Part shown: positions 32,057 through 43,238 of the stretch, piece by piece | Position numbering within the stretch: position 1 is the first letter of the stretch | How the letters are laid out: each line of letters starts with the position of its first letter | Assembly: GCF_050624435.1 (NCBI RefSeq) | Contig: NC_134536.1 | Span: 5,894,758 to 5,958,757, forward strand | Length of the DNA stretch: 64,000 bases | DNA from: Tenrec ecaudatus | Lineage: Eukaryota; Chordata; Mammalia; Afrosoricida; Tenrecidae | Direction: 5' to 3' | The notes under the pieces: generated by a model | Databases searched by the model: none | What the model was told of the DNA's origin: nothing | What the model saw: only the letters and a program-made list of their open reading frames with translations | Program-made: the position numbers and the translations under genes

Positions 32057-33630
32057 TACCACATTGAAAAGTTTGGGTGGCAGAATCCCGGAGAACCTGC
32101 GCTCGGGTCAAGAGATAGTTGTGAAAACAGAACAAGGAGTGCTGCCTGCGCTAAATTTAGAACGTGTCCACAAGAGACACTTGTGCAAATAGAACAAGGA
32201 ATACTGTGTGGCTTAAAACCAGGAAAGGTGTGCAACGGGGCTATATCCAATCACCATACTTATTTAATCTAAATGCTGAGCAAATAATCAGAGGATCTGG
32301 TTTATGTGAAGAAGAATATGGTATTAGGATTGGAGGAAGGCTTATTAACCACCTGAAGTATGCAGATGACACAATGTGGTAGTTACATAATCTGCTGTCA
32401 ATTTGAGACTACAGAGTGAAGGGGTGGAGTTTAGCTTGTCAATCAGGTCACAGTTTGATAACCTCATTTGGAGCTCACTGGAGAAGAGACATATACACTC
32501 ACTCCTGCGAGACATTCCTTCTTCCAAGACACATGGAGCTACACTAGATCCCTGGAGTTGGAGGAGCCACATGGAGCCCCCTGCCAGCACTGAGATGTTT
32601 CCTTTGCCACTGGATCCACAAGACTTTTCACCCACTGGCCTGTGATCTTTTTGGATTCAACATCATTGCATGTGTTGCATGAGTCTGAAGAGGAATTTAT
32701 AGACTGGTATTGGACATCTGGGCTAATATCAAACTTATAGATTTGAACTGGTCTGGGCTGGGATGCTTCCTTAATGTGCAATTGCTCTTGGATAGAAAGT
32801 TCTCTTTCATACACATGCAAGTGTCTATGAGTTTGTTCTCTAGTTATCCAGACTAACACACAAAACCTTGTTTGCTGAAAGCAAAAAGATCTGGAGGCAC
32901 TTGCTGATGAAGATGCAGAATTGCAGCCTGCAGTATGGATTGCAACTAAATGTAAAGAAAACCCAAAATCTTTACAAGCTGAACCAATAGGTGACATCAT
33001 GATAAATGGAGAAAAGGTTGAAGTTGTCGAGGATTTGTCCTGCTTGGGTCCACAATCAATGCTCCTGGAAGCCGCGGTCAAGAGATCAAAAGATAAGATG
33101 CATTAGGTAAATCTGATGCACAAGACCTCTTTAGAGTATTGAAAAGCAATGATATCACTTTTAACGCTAAGGTGTGCCTGACCCAAGCCATGATATTTTC
33201 AATTGCTCCCTACGCGTGTGGAGATTGGACATTGAATAAAGAAAAACCAAAGGAGAATCGGTGCACTTGAATTGTGGTGTTGGAGAAGAATATTGAAAGC
33301 ACCGTGGACTGCTAATAGGACAAGCCATTTGGTTTTGGAAGAAGTAAGGCCAGAGTGCACCTTAGAGGCAAGGATGGAAAGACTTTGTGTTATGTACTTT
33401 GGACATGTTCGAAGACATCTTTTCTTGGTGAAGGACATCATGTTTGGTAAAATGGAGGGGTGTTAAAAGGAAGAACCTCAAGGCGATGGATTGACACCAT
33501 GGTTGTAACACTGGGCTCAAGCTTGGGAACGATTGTAAGAATGGTGAAGGACTGGGCAGGGCTTTGTTTGGCCACGTATAAGGTTACTATGAGTTGGAAC
33601 TGACTCAACGGCACCTAACAACAACAATGG
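32057..33630 (+). mobile_element. Younger 5'-truncated RTE LINE with RT YADD motif
   Basis: Encodes, in sense, the RT segment KGVQRGYIQSPYLFNLNAEQ up to the catalytic YADD (32359-32370). After the LTR it resumes LFAESKKIWRHL-like sequence, then the thumb and C-terminal region (LELWCWRRI-type, MYFGHVRR). It ends with GAGTTGGAACTGACTCAACG and GCACCTAACAACAACAA at 33630. The segment CAAGAGA(T/C)A to GAACAAGGA occurs twice (about 32109-32139 and 32172-32202), a local duplication. Several stops and frame shifts; not functional. Confidence 0.83.
32375..32858 (-). mobile_element. Solo LTR with perfect 5-bp target duplication
   Basis: 484 bp, TG...CA ends (TGTGGTAGTTACATAATCTG at the left of the plus strand, CCAGACTAACA at the right). 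CACAA lies directly on both sides (32370-32374 and 32859-32863). It sits just after the RT YADD codons of the younger RTE. The 5-bp duplication fits an ERVL/MaLR-like family. No internal sequence; an old solo LTR, younger than the RTE. Confidence 0.88.
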
Positions 33631-34995
33631 TAGAATATTAAAGGATTCAAGAAACATCAAAAGAAGATGGAAGAGATATACAGAATCGTATCAAAATAAC
33701 TGAGAGACATTCAATCATTTCAGTACATAACATATGACCATGAACCAGTGGTGCTGAAGAAAGAAGTCCAGACAGCCCTGCAAGCCCTCATCACAAACAA
33801 GTCACCAGGTATTGTGAGAATGCCAAGTGAGATGTTCCAACAACTGCAGGAGATCAATATGTGGAAACTTTCCAACTATAGTTAACTTTTGCTAAAAATA
33901 GTTAGAAAAACAGTTGCAGTGGTACATTGACCAGAAACTGTCAGATACTGGAGCTGATTCAGAGGAGGATATAAACAAGGAATATCGTTGCTAATATCGC
34001 CTGGATCTTGGTTGAAAGCAGAGAATGGCAGAAAGACGCTTACCTCTGTTTTATTGACTATGCATAACATTCTACTATATGAATACTTATAAATTTTGGA
34101 TAATGTGAAGAATAGCACTTAATTGTGCTCATGATAAATCTGTACATAGGACAAAAGCAAGTGTTTTTGATAGAACAAGGGGAATACTGAGTGGTTAAAA
34201 TGAGGGAGGATATACCGCAGATTCATATTCTTTCACCATACTTATTGAATCTGTATATTGAAGAAATAGAGAAGTTAGACTCTATGAAGAAGACGTGGCT
34301 ACACGAGTGGAGGAAGACCCATGAACAACTGACTATTCAGACACACACTTGCTTAATGTGATGAAGACCTGCGTATGACACTGGAAGGATTGCAGTCTTC
34401 AATATGATTACAATTCGACATAAAGAAAATAAAAATATAACTTGTCCAGTAAGCAACATCATACGAAATGTAGATAAGACTGACATTGTCAAAGATTTCT
34501 CTTTACTTACTTCCCCAACCAACGCTCAGGAAAGCAGCAAACAATCAAGCAGCCTAATGCCCCGGGACAGTCTTCTGCCTCTTCACGAGGTACGAAAGCA
34601 GCGATGTGTCTTTGAAGACTGGCTGAGGTGTGCCTGGCTCCGGGCAGGGTGTTTTAGTCGCCTCACAGGCAGGTGAAAGCTGGACCGTGAATGAGGACGT
34701 TTGCAGACCTGCTGCCTCTGAATTACTCTGCTGGCACAGAGCTATTGCATATACCGTGGACTTCCAAAGGAGCCGCACGTCAGTCTTGGAAGAAGGACAG
34801 GCAGAATGCTTCGCAGCAGCAAGGATGACAAGACATCAGCCTAAATCCTTGGACTTGTTCTCAGGAGGGACTTGCTCCCAGAAAAGGACATCATGCTTGG
34901 TAGAGTAGAGAGAATCCCTCTCCAACAAAGGGCTCACACATCACCACAACTGGACGATCGTGCAAGGCCAGGGACTTGGTGTCACGTAGGCATGT

Positions 34996-35170
34996 TGTTC
35001 TGATGTACAGGGGCCTGTTCTGCTGTATGTGAGCTTGTTCTCTTAGCGACTTGCTCTTGTGCGTGGGCTGGCTCCACTGTATGTGGGTTGTTCTGTCATA
35101 CACAGGCTGATTCTGTTGTCTGTGGGGTGGCTCTGCTGCATCCGGGGTTGACCTCTTATACATGGGGGTC
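34996..35170 (+). repeat. Diverged 20-bp minisatellite
   Basis: About nine units of roughly 20 bp built on TGTTCTGCTGTATGTGGGCT, with units of 16 to 20 bp. It lies where the older RTE's 3' tail would be. The following GTCACTGTGAGTTGACGT looks like the RTE terminal motif. Confidence 0.75.
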
Positions 35171-35199
35171 ACTGTGAGTTGACGTTGTGAGACTTCGCC

Positions 35200-36209
35200 C
35201 AACAAATAGAATTAAGCATTCAAAAAGTATTTTCAGATATGCCTAAGTCAGAGTTTTATTTGTTCCCCAAACACTTTCTTTGTCTATTCTTATTTAGAGT
35301 GTTGAAGATTTTGCTCAGTTGTGAGTGGATTTGTTATCTGGATTAGACTGAAGGTTAATCAGGTCAAAATGTACAAGTCTCTGTTCTAAAATTAATCATC
35401 AAAATCTTTCATCTTTAGATGCCTGCTAGGTTCCTACTGAAATTTAGTTATTCCTCTGGAGGGAATACCCTCAAGCAGGTAACGAAGTTTTCATTTCAGG
35501 TGCGCATTTATTAGGTGCACATTTGCTTCTAACAGGGGCCAAGGAATTTGAATATGCAGCGATTTTTTCCAAGTCTTTTGGGATACTTTGTGCCTAGCAT
35601 AGTAAAAGCCATGTGATCATTTTATTATGTCTGACCTGGTCTTATCATTTCATTGTCTTGGCCCAAGTTACTGTGTTTGTTCTTCTGAAGTTAATGGCAA
35701 TAGTCATTCCGTGGTAGAATTCTGGCCTTCTTTGTGGGAGATGGGGTCAGATTCTCAGCCAGGGAACCTCATGCAGAGCCAGCATCTGTCAGTCAGTGGA
35801 GTTTTGTGTGTTACTATGATGTTGCACAGGTTTCGAAGGAGTTTCCTGACTTAAATGGACTAGGAAGAAACTCTATGGATCACAAAGGTTCAGTCTATGA
35901 CCTAGCACAGAGATGGTACCCTACCGGGAAGGGTGTCTTTCTTTTATGGCCATGGGGCAGGATCCAACTCAACAGTGTCGGATGATAACAATCTGGGTTT
36001 GCCATGGGGTGTGGGCATTAAGCATAGTGGGTAAGAAGACCAAGTGGTTCACTAGCAGACTGCTGGCACAGAGTCCCCACTCTGTCATCTGTGGTCCATG
36101 AGATGTTAGACAAGTTAGTTAAATATTCTGCCGCCTTCATCTGTTTACCCTGTGCGCCTTGATAAGGCAGGAATCATCATCTCTGCCTTTCATGGTGTGG
36201 TCAGGGTTG
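35200..36209. other. Unassigned intron, weak SINE and MIR hints
   Basis: 35870-35985 may be a worn SINE (CATGGGGCAGGATCCAACTC); 36100-36175 may be a MIR scrap (GACAAGTTAGTTAAATATTC). No gene seen. Confidence 0.35.
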
Positions 36210-36405
36210 GGGTGGATTAGTCTTGAGTTGTTGACCCAGGTTCCACAGTTTGAACCCACCAGCCTTTCCACGGGAGCATGATGAGGCTTTCAGCTCCTGT
36301 AAAGATTCTTGACCTTGAAAACCCAAAGAAGCAGACCTCCTTTGTTCTATGGGGTCACTAAGAGTTAAAATCAACTTGATAGCAGTGAGTTTGGGTTTTG
36401 GTTTC
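36210..36405 (+). mobile_element. AfroSINE
   Basis: CAGTTTGAACCCACCAGCCT, GATGAGGCTTTCAGCTCCTG, tail GTCACTAAGAGTTAAAATCA and CTTGATAGCAGTGAGTTTGG. Confidence 0.82.
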
Positions 36406-36914
36406 TTTGTTTCATGTGTGTGTTTTGATCGTTGTTGATGTGTTTTATTTGGTTGTTGTTTGTCATGGTAAATAACATTTGCAAAGCACCTTAACAGAGC
36501 ATGGCTCAAGCTAGGCATTCATGTATGTAACTCTTACTTCTGCCCCACGCGAGTGCTGTGAGGAGACATTTTGTAGAATACATTTGTTAAGTGAGTATCT
36601 TGCCTCTCACAGTTACAAGTTATTCACTGGTGGGGAGTCCCTTCAGGGTGCAAACAGTTCATCTCAAGGCTCTTGAACGAGGCACCTTGAATGGGGAGAC
36701 ATTCTGAAGGGGCACAGCCTTGACCACACATAGAGGACAGTGCCACTCTGTACACAAGGGACTGCCATGTGTCAGAATGGCCTTGTCGGCAACTTAACAG
36801 CAGGTGCAAAGGCTATCTACAACCTAATATGTTCAAAATCTGACACACTTGGACCTGATCTGATGCTAGACCAGCTCTCAGAAACAGAACTGAGCTAAGG
36901 CATACTGAGTAGAC
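36406..36914. other. Unassigned intron, possible worn SINE
   Basis: 36625-36800 has a tail-like CCATGTGTCAGAATGGCCTT but no clear head. No gene seen. Confidence 0.35.
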
Positions 36915-37134
36915 CAGGGGTCCTCAAACTTTTAAAACAGAGGTCAGTTCACTGTCCCTCAGACCCATTGTGGGGCCAGACTATAGTTAAAAAAAAAAAC
37001 TATGAACAAATACCTATGCACACTGCACATATCTTATTTTGAAGTAAAGCACAAAATGGGGCAAAACCATGTGGCAATCCAGATAAATGTCCTCAGCCCC
37101 ATGTGGCCCATGGGCCGTAGTTTGAGGACACCTG
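36915..37134. mobile_element. Nonautonomous hAT transposon (OposCharlie-like)
   Basis: 220 bp with terminal inverted repeats CAGGGGTCCTCAAACT (left) and AGTTTGAGGACACCTG (right), one mismatch in 16. Flanks GAGTAGAC (36907-36914) and GGCTAGAC (37135-37142) match at 6 of 8, the 8-bp duplication typical of hAT. The interior has GTTCACTGTCCCTCAGACC and CACTGCACATATCTTATTTT. No transposase. The ends resemble OposCharlie1, a family reported as horizontally transferred among several tetrapods including tenrec; that name is from memory. Confidence 0.85.
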
Positions 37135-37209
37135 GGCTAGACACTCCCCTGCACAGTGGTTTGAAGTATAGGGATGAATATGGAGGCTGGAGGAAGGTTC
37201 CATGAGGAC

Positions 37210-37625
37210 TGAAGTCATGGATCAATCCCCTTTTCTCCTTGAGTTTGCCCTGGTAGGCTGGTGTGGCCTTCTCATGTGGGTTCTGTGAACTTCCTCTCTT
37301 CCTCCTTGGAGGAGGGCCACAATCTTGCTCTGCTTCACCTTCCTGTTGAGGAGCCTCACCAGCACTGACATGCTTCCACTGCCACTGGATCCACAAGACT
37401 TTTCACCCACTGGCCTGTGATCTTCCTGCATTTAGCATCATTGCATGTGCTGCATGAGTCTGAAGAGAAATGTATAGACTAGTATCAGACACATGGGCTA
37501 ATATTGGGCTTATGGACTTGATCTGGACTGGGCTGGACGTTTTCTTAATATACAATTATTTTTTTATATTAAGCTCTTTCTTATACACATATGAGTGTCT
37601 CTGGGTTTGTTTCTCTGGTCTAACA
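37210..37625 (-). mobile_element. LTR fragment, same family
   Basis: Shares CACTGGATCCACAAGACTTT, CACCCACTGGCCTGTGATCT, GCATGAGTCTGAAGAGAAAT and CACATATGAGTGTCTCTGGG with the LTRs at 32375 and 50510, ending TCTAACA. Its other end differs, so the left border is approximate. An old fossil. Confidence 0.75.
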
Positions 37626-37651
37626 CAAACCACCATCCCTTTATTCATGAA

Positions 37652-37860
37652 AGAAAAACTCCAAACTCATTGCTATAGAGTTGCTTCTGACTCATAATGA
37701 CCCTACAAGACAGAGCAGAACTGCCCCTGTGGGTTTCCACGGCTGTATATGTTTGCAGTAGAAAGCCTTGTCTTTTTCCCTCAGAACCACTGCTGGTTTA
37801 GAACTGGTGACCTTGAAGGTAGCAGCCCAATGTACAACCAGTTTGCCACCAGGACTCCGC
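37652..37860 (-). mobile_element. AfroSINE, reverse strand
   Basis: CCAAACTCATTGCTATAGAG, TTCTGACTCATAATGACCCT, AGAAAGCCTTGTCTTTTTCC, AACTGGTGACCTTGAAGG, ending TTGCCACCAGGACTCC. Confidence 0.88.
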
Positions 37861-38249
37861 ATCTTGGCCCCAGGCATGACTAAAAACAGCCAAGGCTTTT
37901 CGTTCAGTCATTAGCAAACTTCCTTCTGAACTCTTAAAATCACAGGCACAAGCTAAATCTGTTTATTAGAACATCCAGTCCATGACTGTAAAAAACAAAA
38001 CACAACATTGGGAATTAACTTAGTGGTACTTTCCCCTCATTTTCCTACCTCCTCCAGCTGGGGTCCTCTGTGTCTGAAACCCCGAATGTGGATGGAAGCC
38101 AAGGGAGTAGGGGGGGAGATGTCTGTAGATCACTGTACAAATAACACATGTCTGAAAGATCTGAATTTCATAAGAAACATGGATTGATTTTCTAACTTAA
38201 AAAAAGTAAAGTATCAGAGGACCCCAGTGCCAAAAATACAAAGGTGGAC
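37861..38249. other. Unassigned intron
   Basis: No gene or repeat recognised. Confidence 0.4.
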
Positions 38250-38605
38250 TTTGTTGCTGTTGTTGTTGTTAAGTGCTTTCCCATCAGCTCCCACTTATAG
38301 CGACTCTGTCTGCAGCAGAAGGAAACACTGCCCGGTCTACCGCATCCTCACGGTCCTTACTGTGTTCAAGCCCATTCAGTCCACCCCACCAAGGGTGATC
38401 TGCTTTATTGCTGGCCGTCTGCCTTATAAAGCATGATGTCTTTTTCCAGGGACGGCTCTCTTCTGCTAATGGGTGGAAGGTACAAGAGATGAAGTCTTCC
38501 CATCGTCCCTTCTAAGAAACAATCTGCTTTTACTTCTTCCAAGACAGTTTCGCTTGTGTTTCTGGTGGTCCGTGGCACATTCAGCGCTCTTGGCCAACAG
38601 ATGCA
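38250..38605 (-). mobile_element. RTE 3' end, reverse strand
   Basis: GTTGCTGTTGTTGTTGTTAA, TATAGCGACTCTGTCTGCAG, GAAACACTGCCCGGTCTACC, GCATGATGTCTTTTTCCAGG, CTTCTTCCAAGACAGTTTCG. Confidence 0.87.
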
Positions 38606-38769
38606 TTCAAATGCATGGCTCCTCCTCTGTCTTCCTTAGTCCTGAACCAGCTTTTGCCTACCTGTGTGGTGACTGAAAACACCAGGGCTTGGGTCCGACA
38701 CACCTCAGGCTTTGTTCACGAGACAGCATATGAGCTAGTTCTTATGCCTGCTGAGAATTGGTAATGGCT

Positions 38770-39300
38770 TTATTGAGATATAGTTCACATGCCATCCAAT
38801 TTTCCCATGGAAAGTGGGCAATTCCATGGCTTTTTGTCACTCCTCAGAGTTGTACAGCCATCACCAAAATTCAGTTCAGGGCATTTTTCATTATCCCTTA
38901 GATGTTACCTCCCTGCACTGCTCCTCCCCAGCTCCTGGGGACCGTTTTCTGTCTCTCCAGATTTGCCTCATCTGTGCATCCATATAATTGTGAAATTGCA
39001 CTGATGGGGCTCATGCGAAATGCAGTTCTTGGTGTCTGGCTTATTGCACACAAATGGAAGGCTTTTCAGGGTTCTTCCATATTGGTGTCAGTACTCCCTC
39101 CCCTCTTATTGTCTTTTAATATTCTGTTTTAGGAGGATATCACATTTTAGTTCTATGTTCATCAGTCCATATGTATCTGGGGTGTTTCGTTCTGGGGGTA
39201 TGATAAGTAATGCTGCTATGAACATTCGTGCACATGCTTTTTGTTTGGTTTGCTTTTACATAGGCAGACATTTACTGTGTGTGTGTGTACATGGGGCTGG
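38770..39300 (-). repeat. Old L1M 3' UTR fragment
   Basis: Reads TTTATTGAGATATAGTTCAC, GTTGTACAGCCATCACCAAA, CTCCAGATTTGCCTCATCTG, TGCTGCTATGAACATTCGTG, the antisense of an ancient L1M 3' region shared by all placental mammals. Confidence 0.88.
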
Positions 39301-40914
39301 AGTTATGGAACCTTAGGATGACTCTACATCTCATCACGTGATCAATAAACAGATAGATGCCTTTCCAAATGCCTGCTGATATTGAGATTTTATTTTGTTT
39401 CATATCAATAACTTGACATTCACCGAGTGGTGAGCAGTCTACTAGTTAAGGTATGTAAGGTATATCTTATTTAAGAAATATAAGAAAGCACATACATGGA
39501 TAGATAAATAGATAGATGTAGATATACGAACACCCACACACACCTCCTATGTATTTTGGAGTGAGGGGTGGCTGTTAGCATCAGACTACCCACGGTGCAA
39601 ATGCTAACTCCTTGACTCTAAACTGAAGACCCATAAACACTGGTGGAAGCACTGGCCATAAACGTTGAAGGGCATACTCTGGGAGAAATGCTGCTGTCAG
39701 GAGGAGGCCCCAAGACTGTGCATATGTTTCCTTGGAGCACACTTTGATTCCAAAGAACATCATCTGACCCAAAGTGCTGGAACAACTTGTAGTTTTAAAT
39801 GCAAGGTTTTTGCTCATTAAAGTGGGCCCTAACCCCTCCTGGTTGGAAAATGGCATCTCAGTTAGACCTCTTCCACAGAACAAACATTTCCCTGCAAGCC
39901 AGGCACGCTTCTCCCTCCAGCCTGGTCCTAAACTCCCACAACCTGAGATGGTGTAATTGGTCTGGCTTGTTACACACTGTGTGGATCCCCTTAGAGAAAT
40001 CAGGGCAGCTGATCCGAGGTGAAGCAGCTGATGTAAACGCATGATCAATATCTCGTATCAAAAAAGACGTGCGATGGAAGACAGAAAGGATTGCATTGCT
40101 TGGATTTAGAATTTGACTTGCTTTCCTTTGGACTTATGGATGAGGGTAGGGATCATTCATTAACTTGTACTAGTCCAGGTCGCTTCTGGCACAAGAAGGG
40201 CAACATTTGCCCCGCATTTTGTGAAAATTCATAAATGCACAGATTCTTCGCTGTTTCTTTAACATTGTTTGCGTCTATTACCCTGAGCTGTTTGATTTTC
40301 TTCACAGCCTGCATCTGTTTAATTCCAATTACACACATGTCTCCTGGACTGTAATTTCTCCCAGCTGTTAGGGTACTGGCGTGCACGGTCTGCCTGTTGA
40401 AACCAGCTGCTAGAGTATGGGCTGCATTGGATTTTGCTCCAAGACTGGACCCTGCATGTCAAAGGAGGTTTCCACCCTTTCATTGGAATTCTTTTCGTGG
40501 ATTATTGAGCTGGTCTATTTAAGTGTCTTTTTAAAGCTTTTTCATCTCTTATGTGCAGACTCTTTGGGTGACATGCATTTACTTAAATTGCCCTTTGCGA
40601 TCTAGGAAGTGCACCCGGGATGCTTGGTGGGAATTTCAAGCATGCTGCTCAACTGGCCCAGACTAAGGAGAAACATCATTAAAAATAAGACCGGAAAGCA
40701 AAAGCTGGGCAGATCTAGGAATATAGGAAATCGTTTTGTTTGTTTGTTTGTTTGTTTCTGTCTGCCTAAAGAAAAGAAAACCTTGAAATGAAATCATTGA
40801 AACATTGATGGATATAACATCCCACAAACCCCACACGCACAAGCATACACACTGGCAGCAGGGCTTCACAGAAGGTCCCCTGTGCTTCCCACCAAGGACA
40901 CTGACTTTGCTGCT
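39301..40914. other. Unassigned intron
   Basis: 39480-39545 is a loose GATA/CA-rich stretch and 40734-40757 a (TTTG)n run. Open frames to 155 codons lack recognisable domains. No gene called. Confidence 0.45.
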
Positions 40915-41097
40915 TTTAAAGCACTCACTACCATGCATAATGACCCTGGAGGATGGGGTAGAACTGCCCTTGTGGGTTTTCCAGACTGTGGCTCTGTGGG
41001 AAGAGAAAGCCTCATCTTTCTCCCTAGAAGCAGCTGGTGGTTTCCAACTATTGACCTTCCACTTGGCAACCCAATGCATAACCACTATCCCACCGGT
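40915..41097 (-). mobile_element. AfroSINE, reverse strand
   Basis: CACTCACTACCATGCATAAT, GTAGAACTGCCCTTGTGGGT, CATCTTTCTCCCTAGAAGCA, GCATAACCACTATCCCACC. Confidence 0.85.
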
Positions 41098-41739
41098 ACA
41101 TCACTGTGAAATGAGAAGGAAGCAAATGATGGAGAGAGAAGGCTTCAACTGCAGGTGGAAGCGGAATGCTCTTGTTCATCCAAGTTGAATAAAGCATTAT
41201 CAGAGCAGTTCTTCCCACCTCATTGAATGGCACACTCCCTCGAAGCAAGGATGGTCCTTCATGGTGCTGTGCGGTGAAAAGCACAGGAGGGGGTGGGAAT
41301 TGAAGTGAATATTTTAAAAACGAGGAAAATGGGGTAGCAATGGCAAGCCAGTCATGCCACTCAGCAACCTTAACCTGGCTGCAGGCACAGTGATGGTGGA
41401 AACGTGGAGCAAGGGTGATTGGCTGAAATATCCACAGGGAGCGGCTTGGTATCTGAGAAAGTATGATGCCGGGTATCAGATCTGGGACAGTGGTATGTCT
41501 TTGGGGAAAGTAAGGGCCTCACCCCCTACTCAACAGCACTGGTTTCTTCAATGTTGGTGCCAACAAACAAGGGGCACTTGACAACGTCTCCACTGGAAAG
41601 CTGTCCATTTTCAGTGTCATTTGTGAGGGTCCTCCATTGGTAAGAATAGAGTCTGGTGGTGATGTGACTTCAGAGTCAGGATGCTAACTTCAGAGTCAGT
41701 TGTTTAAACCCCACTAAATAAATGACAACCACACACGTG
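41098..41739. other. Unassigned intron
   Basis: 41645-41715 may be a SINE head scrap (GAGTCTGGTGGTGATGTGAC). 41350-41600 not assigned. Confidence 0.4.
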
Positions 41740-42895
41740 GATCTTGCTGAAGAGAAGACCAAGGAATCAAACCGAGTACGTCTGTGGGAAGAGACTAAGG
41801 AGAAACTCAATCCCCACAGCCAAAATAAGGCCGGAGGCCAACTGCGGAACAGACTACCCATTGCTCATGTGCAAGTTCAGGTGGAAGCTGAACAAAAGGA
41901 AAGCAGATTCATGGGAGCTAAAGTATGAACCTGAATTCAACCCACCTAAGCTTGAAGACTATTTCAAGCGTGGGTTTGACACATTGAACATTAATGACTA
42001 AGAACCAGTTGGGTTGTGGGACGACATCAAGGATATCCTACATGAAGAAAGCAAAAGGTCAATAAGAAGACAGGAAAGAAAGAAAAGGCCAGGTGGAGTG
42101 CCAGGAGAGACTCTAAAACTTACTCTTCAATGGAGAGCAGCTAAAACAAAAGGAGGAAATGATGATGTGAAAGAGCAGAGCAGAAAATTTGGAAACCCCA
42201 AGTAAAGCTGTGTAATAAAATGCACAAATGCCTGGAGTCAGAAAACCAAAAGAACATGCTCAGCACAGCCCCACGCAGAAACTGAACGGAAGAAAAGGAT
42301 AAGGCTCCAGGTGCAATATTAAGGCATCCTCTAGGGTGACTAGAATTCAGAATTCACTCAAGAACCGTGCTTTCATTTTGTTTTTATAATCACAACAAGA
42401 AAGCAGCAAAGGAAGATGGAAAGGATACGCTGCCACTGTGCCAAAATAACTCATTGGCAGTCAACCTTGGTACAGGCTGGCTAATGGTCGAGGATCAGTG
42501 GTATTGAAGAAAGAGGTCCAAACCTCACAGAAAGGCATTGTTGGAAAACAAGGTTCCAAGAATTGATGGACTGCCAACTGAAATGTTTCAAACCCCCGAT
42601 GAGGCTCGGGAAGCACTCAGGTAGACAGCTTACCTGAACAACAACTGGAAGAGATTTCTATCTGTGCCCATTCCAAAGAAAGGATCCAACAGGATGTGGA
42701 AACTATTGGACCCTATTATTAGGAGAGCAGCCAAACAGAGACAGGTCCTCGACGAGCTGGACGGACACAGTGGCTGCAGCAATGGGCTCCAGCACAGGGA
42801 CAGTCGTGAGGATGCGCAGGCCCAGGCAGTGTTTCGTTCTCTTGTGATTAAGGTCACTTGGAGTAAGAAATGACTCATTTCAATGGCACCTAGCA
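41740..42895 (+). mobile_element. Internally deleted RTE LINE
   Basis: Sense RTE: ATTGCTCATGTGCAAGTTCA, GACGACATCAAGGATATCCT, GTGCACAAATGCCTGGAGT-like linker, AGCAAAGGAAGATGGAAAGG and a TTCCAAGAATTGATGG match (42553), reaching the start of RT. Near 42715-42750 it jumps directly to the 3' end (GGACACAGTGGCTGCAGCAA, CAGGCAGTGTTTCGTTCTCT, CAATGGCACCTAGCATG). The RT core and C-terminal half are missing, about 1 kb or more. Confidence 0.88.
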
Positions 42896-43079
42896 TGTTC
42901 TAATATGTAGGTATGGAGATACAGAGATGCACACAAAGAGTTTGTGGGAAACTTCCTTTATCTGTTCATTTCCATTTTCTCAGGACTTTCTGAAGCCCTG
43001 TCATATACATGTCTCAGTCTCACTGCTGTCCCTGGATTCTGGCTCCCTGACCCTCTTGCACAAGTAGACTCGCTCCTGG

Positions 43080-43191
43080 AGGTTCTCGGAGACTACCATC
43101 CTTGAGAGGAGCACCGAGGCTCCTTCTCCCACAGATCAGCTGTTGGGTTTGAACCACTGACGCTGGTCCTTGCACCCCAGTGTTTGACGCA

Positions 43192-43193
<2 letters not shown>
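43080..43193 (-). mobile_element. AfroSINE fragment, reverse strand
   Basis: GAGGCTCCTTCTCCCACAGA, GGGTTTGAACCACTGACGCT. Head and body only, next to the GT run. Confidence 0.65.

Positions 43194-43236
<43 letters not shown>
43194..43236. repeat. (GT)21 microsatellite
   Basis: Uninterrupted GT dinucleotides. Confidence 0.97.

Positions 43237-43238
<2 letters not shown>

Larger units (their letters stand above)
31887..34915 (+). mobile_element. Older RTE LINE, interrupted by a younger RTE
   Basis: Sense RTE in two parts. The first (31887-32056) has GTGCAAAGACCTGGAGTTAC. The second (33631-34915) resumes with CATCAAAAGAAGATGGAAG and runs through RT (CGCCTGGATCTTGGTTGAAA, CTCTGTTTTATTGACTATGC, TTGTGCTCATGATAAATCTG, a TTTCACCATACTTATTGAAT region) to GGCAGAATGCTTCGC and GGACATCATGCTTGGTAGAG. 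Many stops; the YADD segment is lost. The order in older consensus RTE fits one element split by the block 32057-33630, though no clean target duplication was found. Confidence 0.75.

Noticed and set aside
32164-32382. Reverse-transcriptase frame with YADD as a live gene
   Set aside because: It is a fragment of a 5'-truncated RTE LINE interrupted by stops and an LTR.
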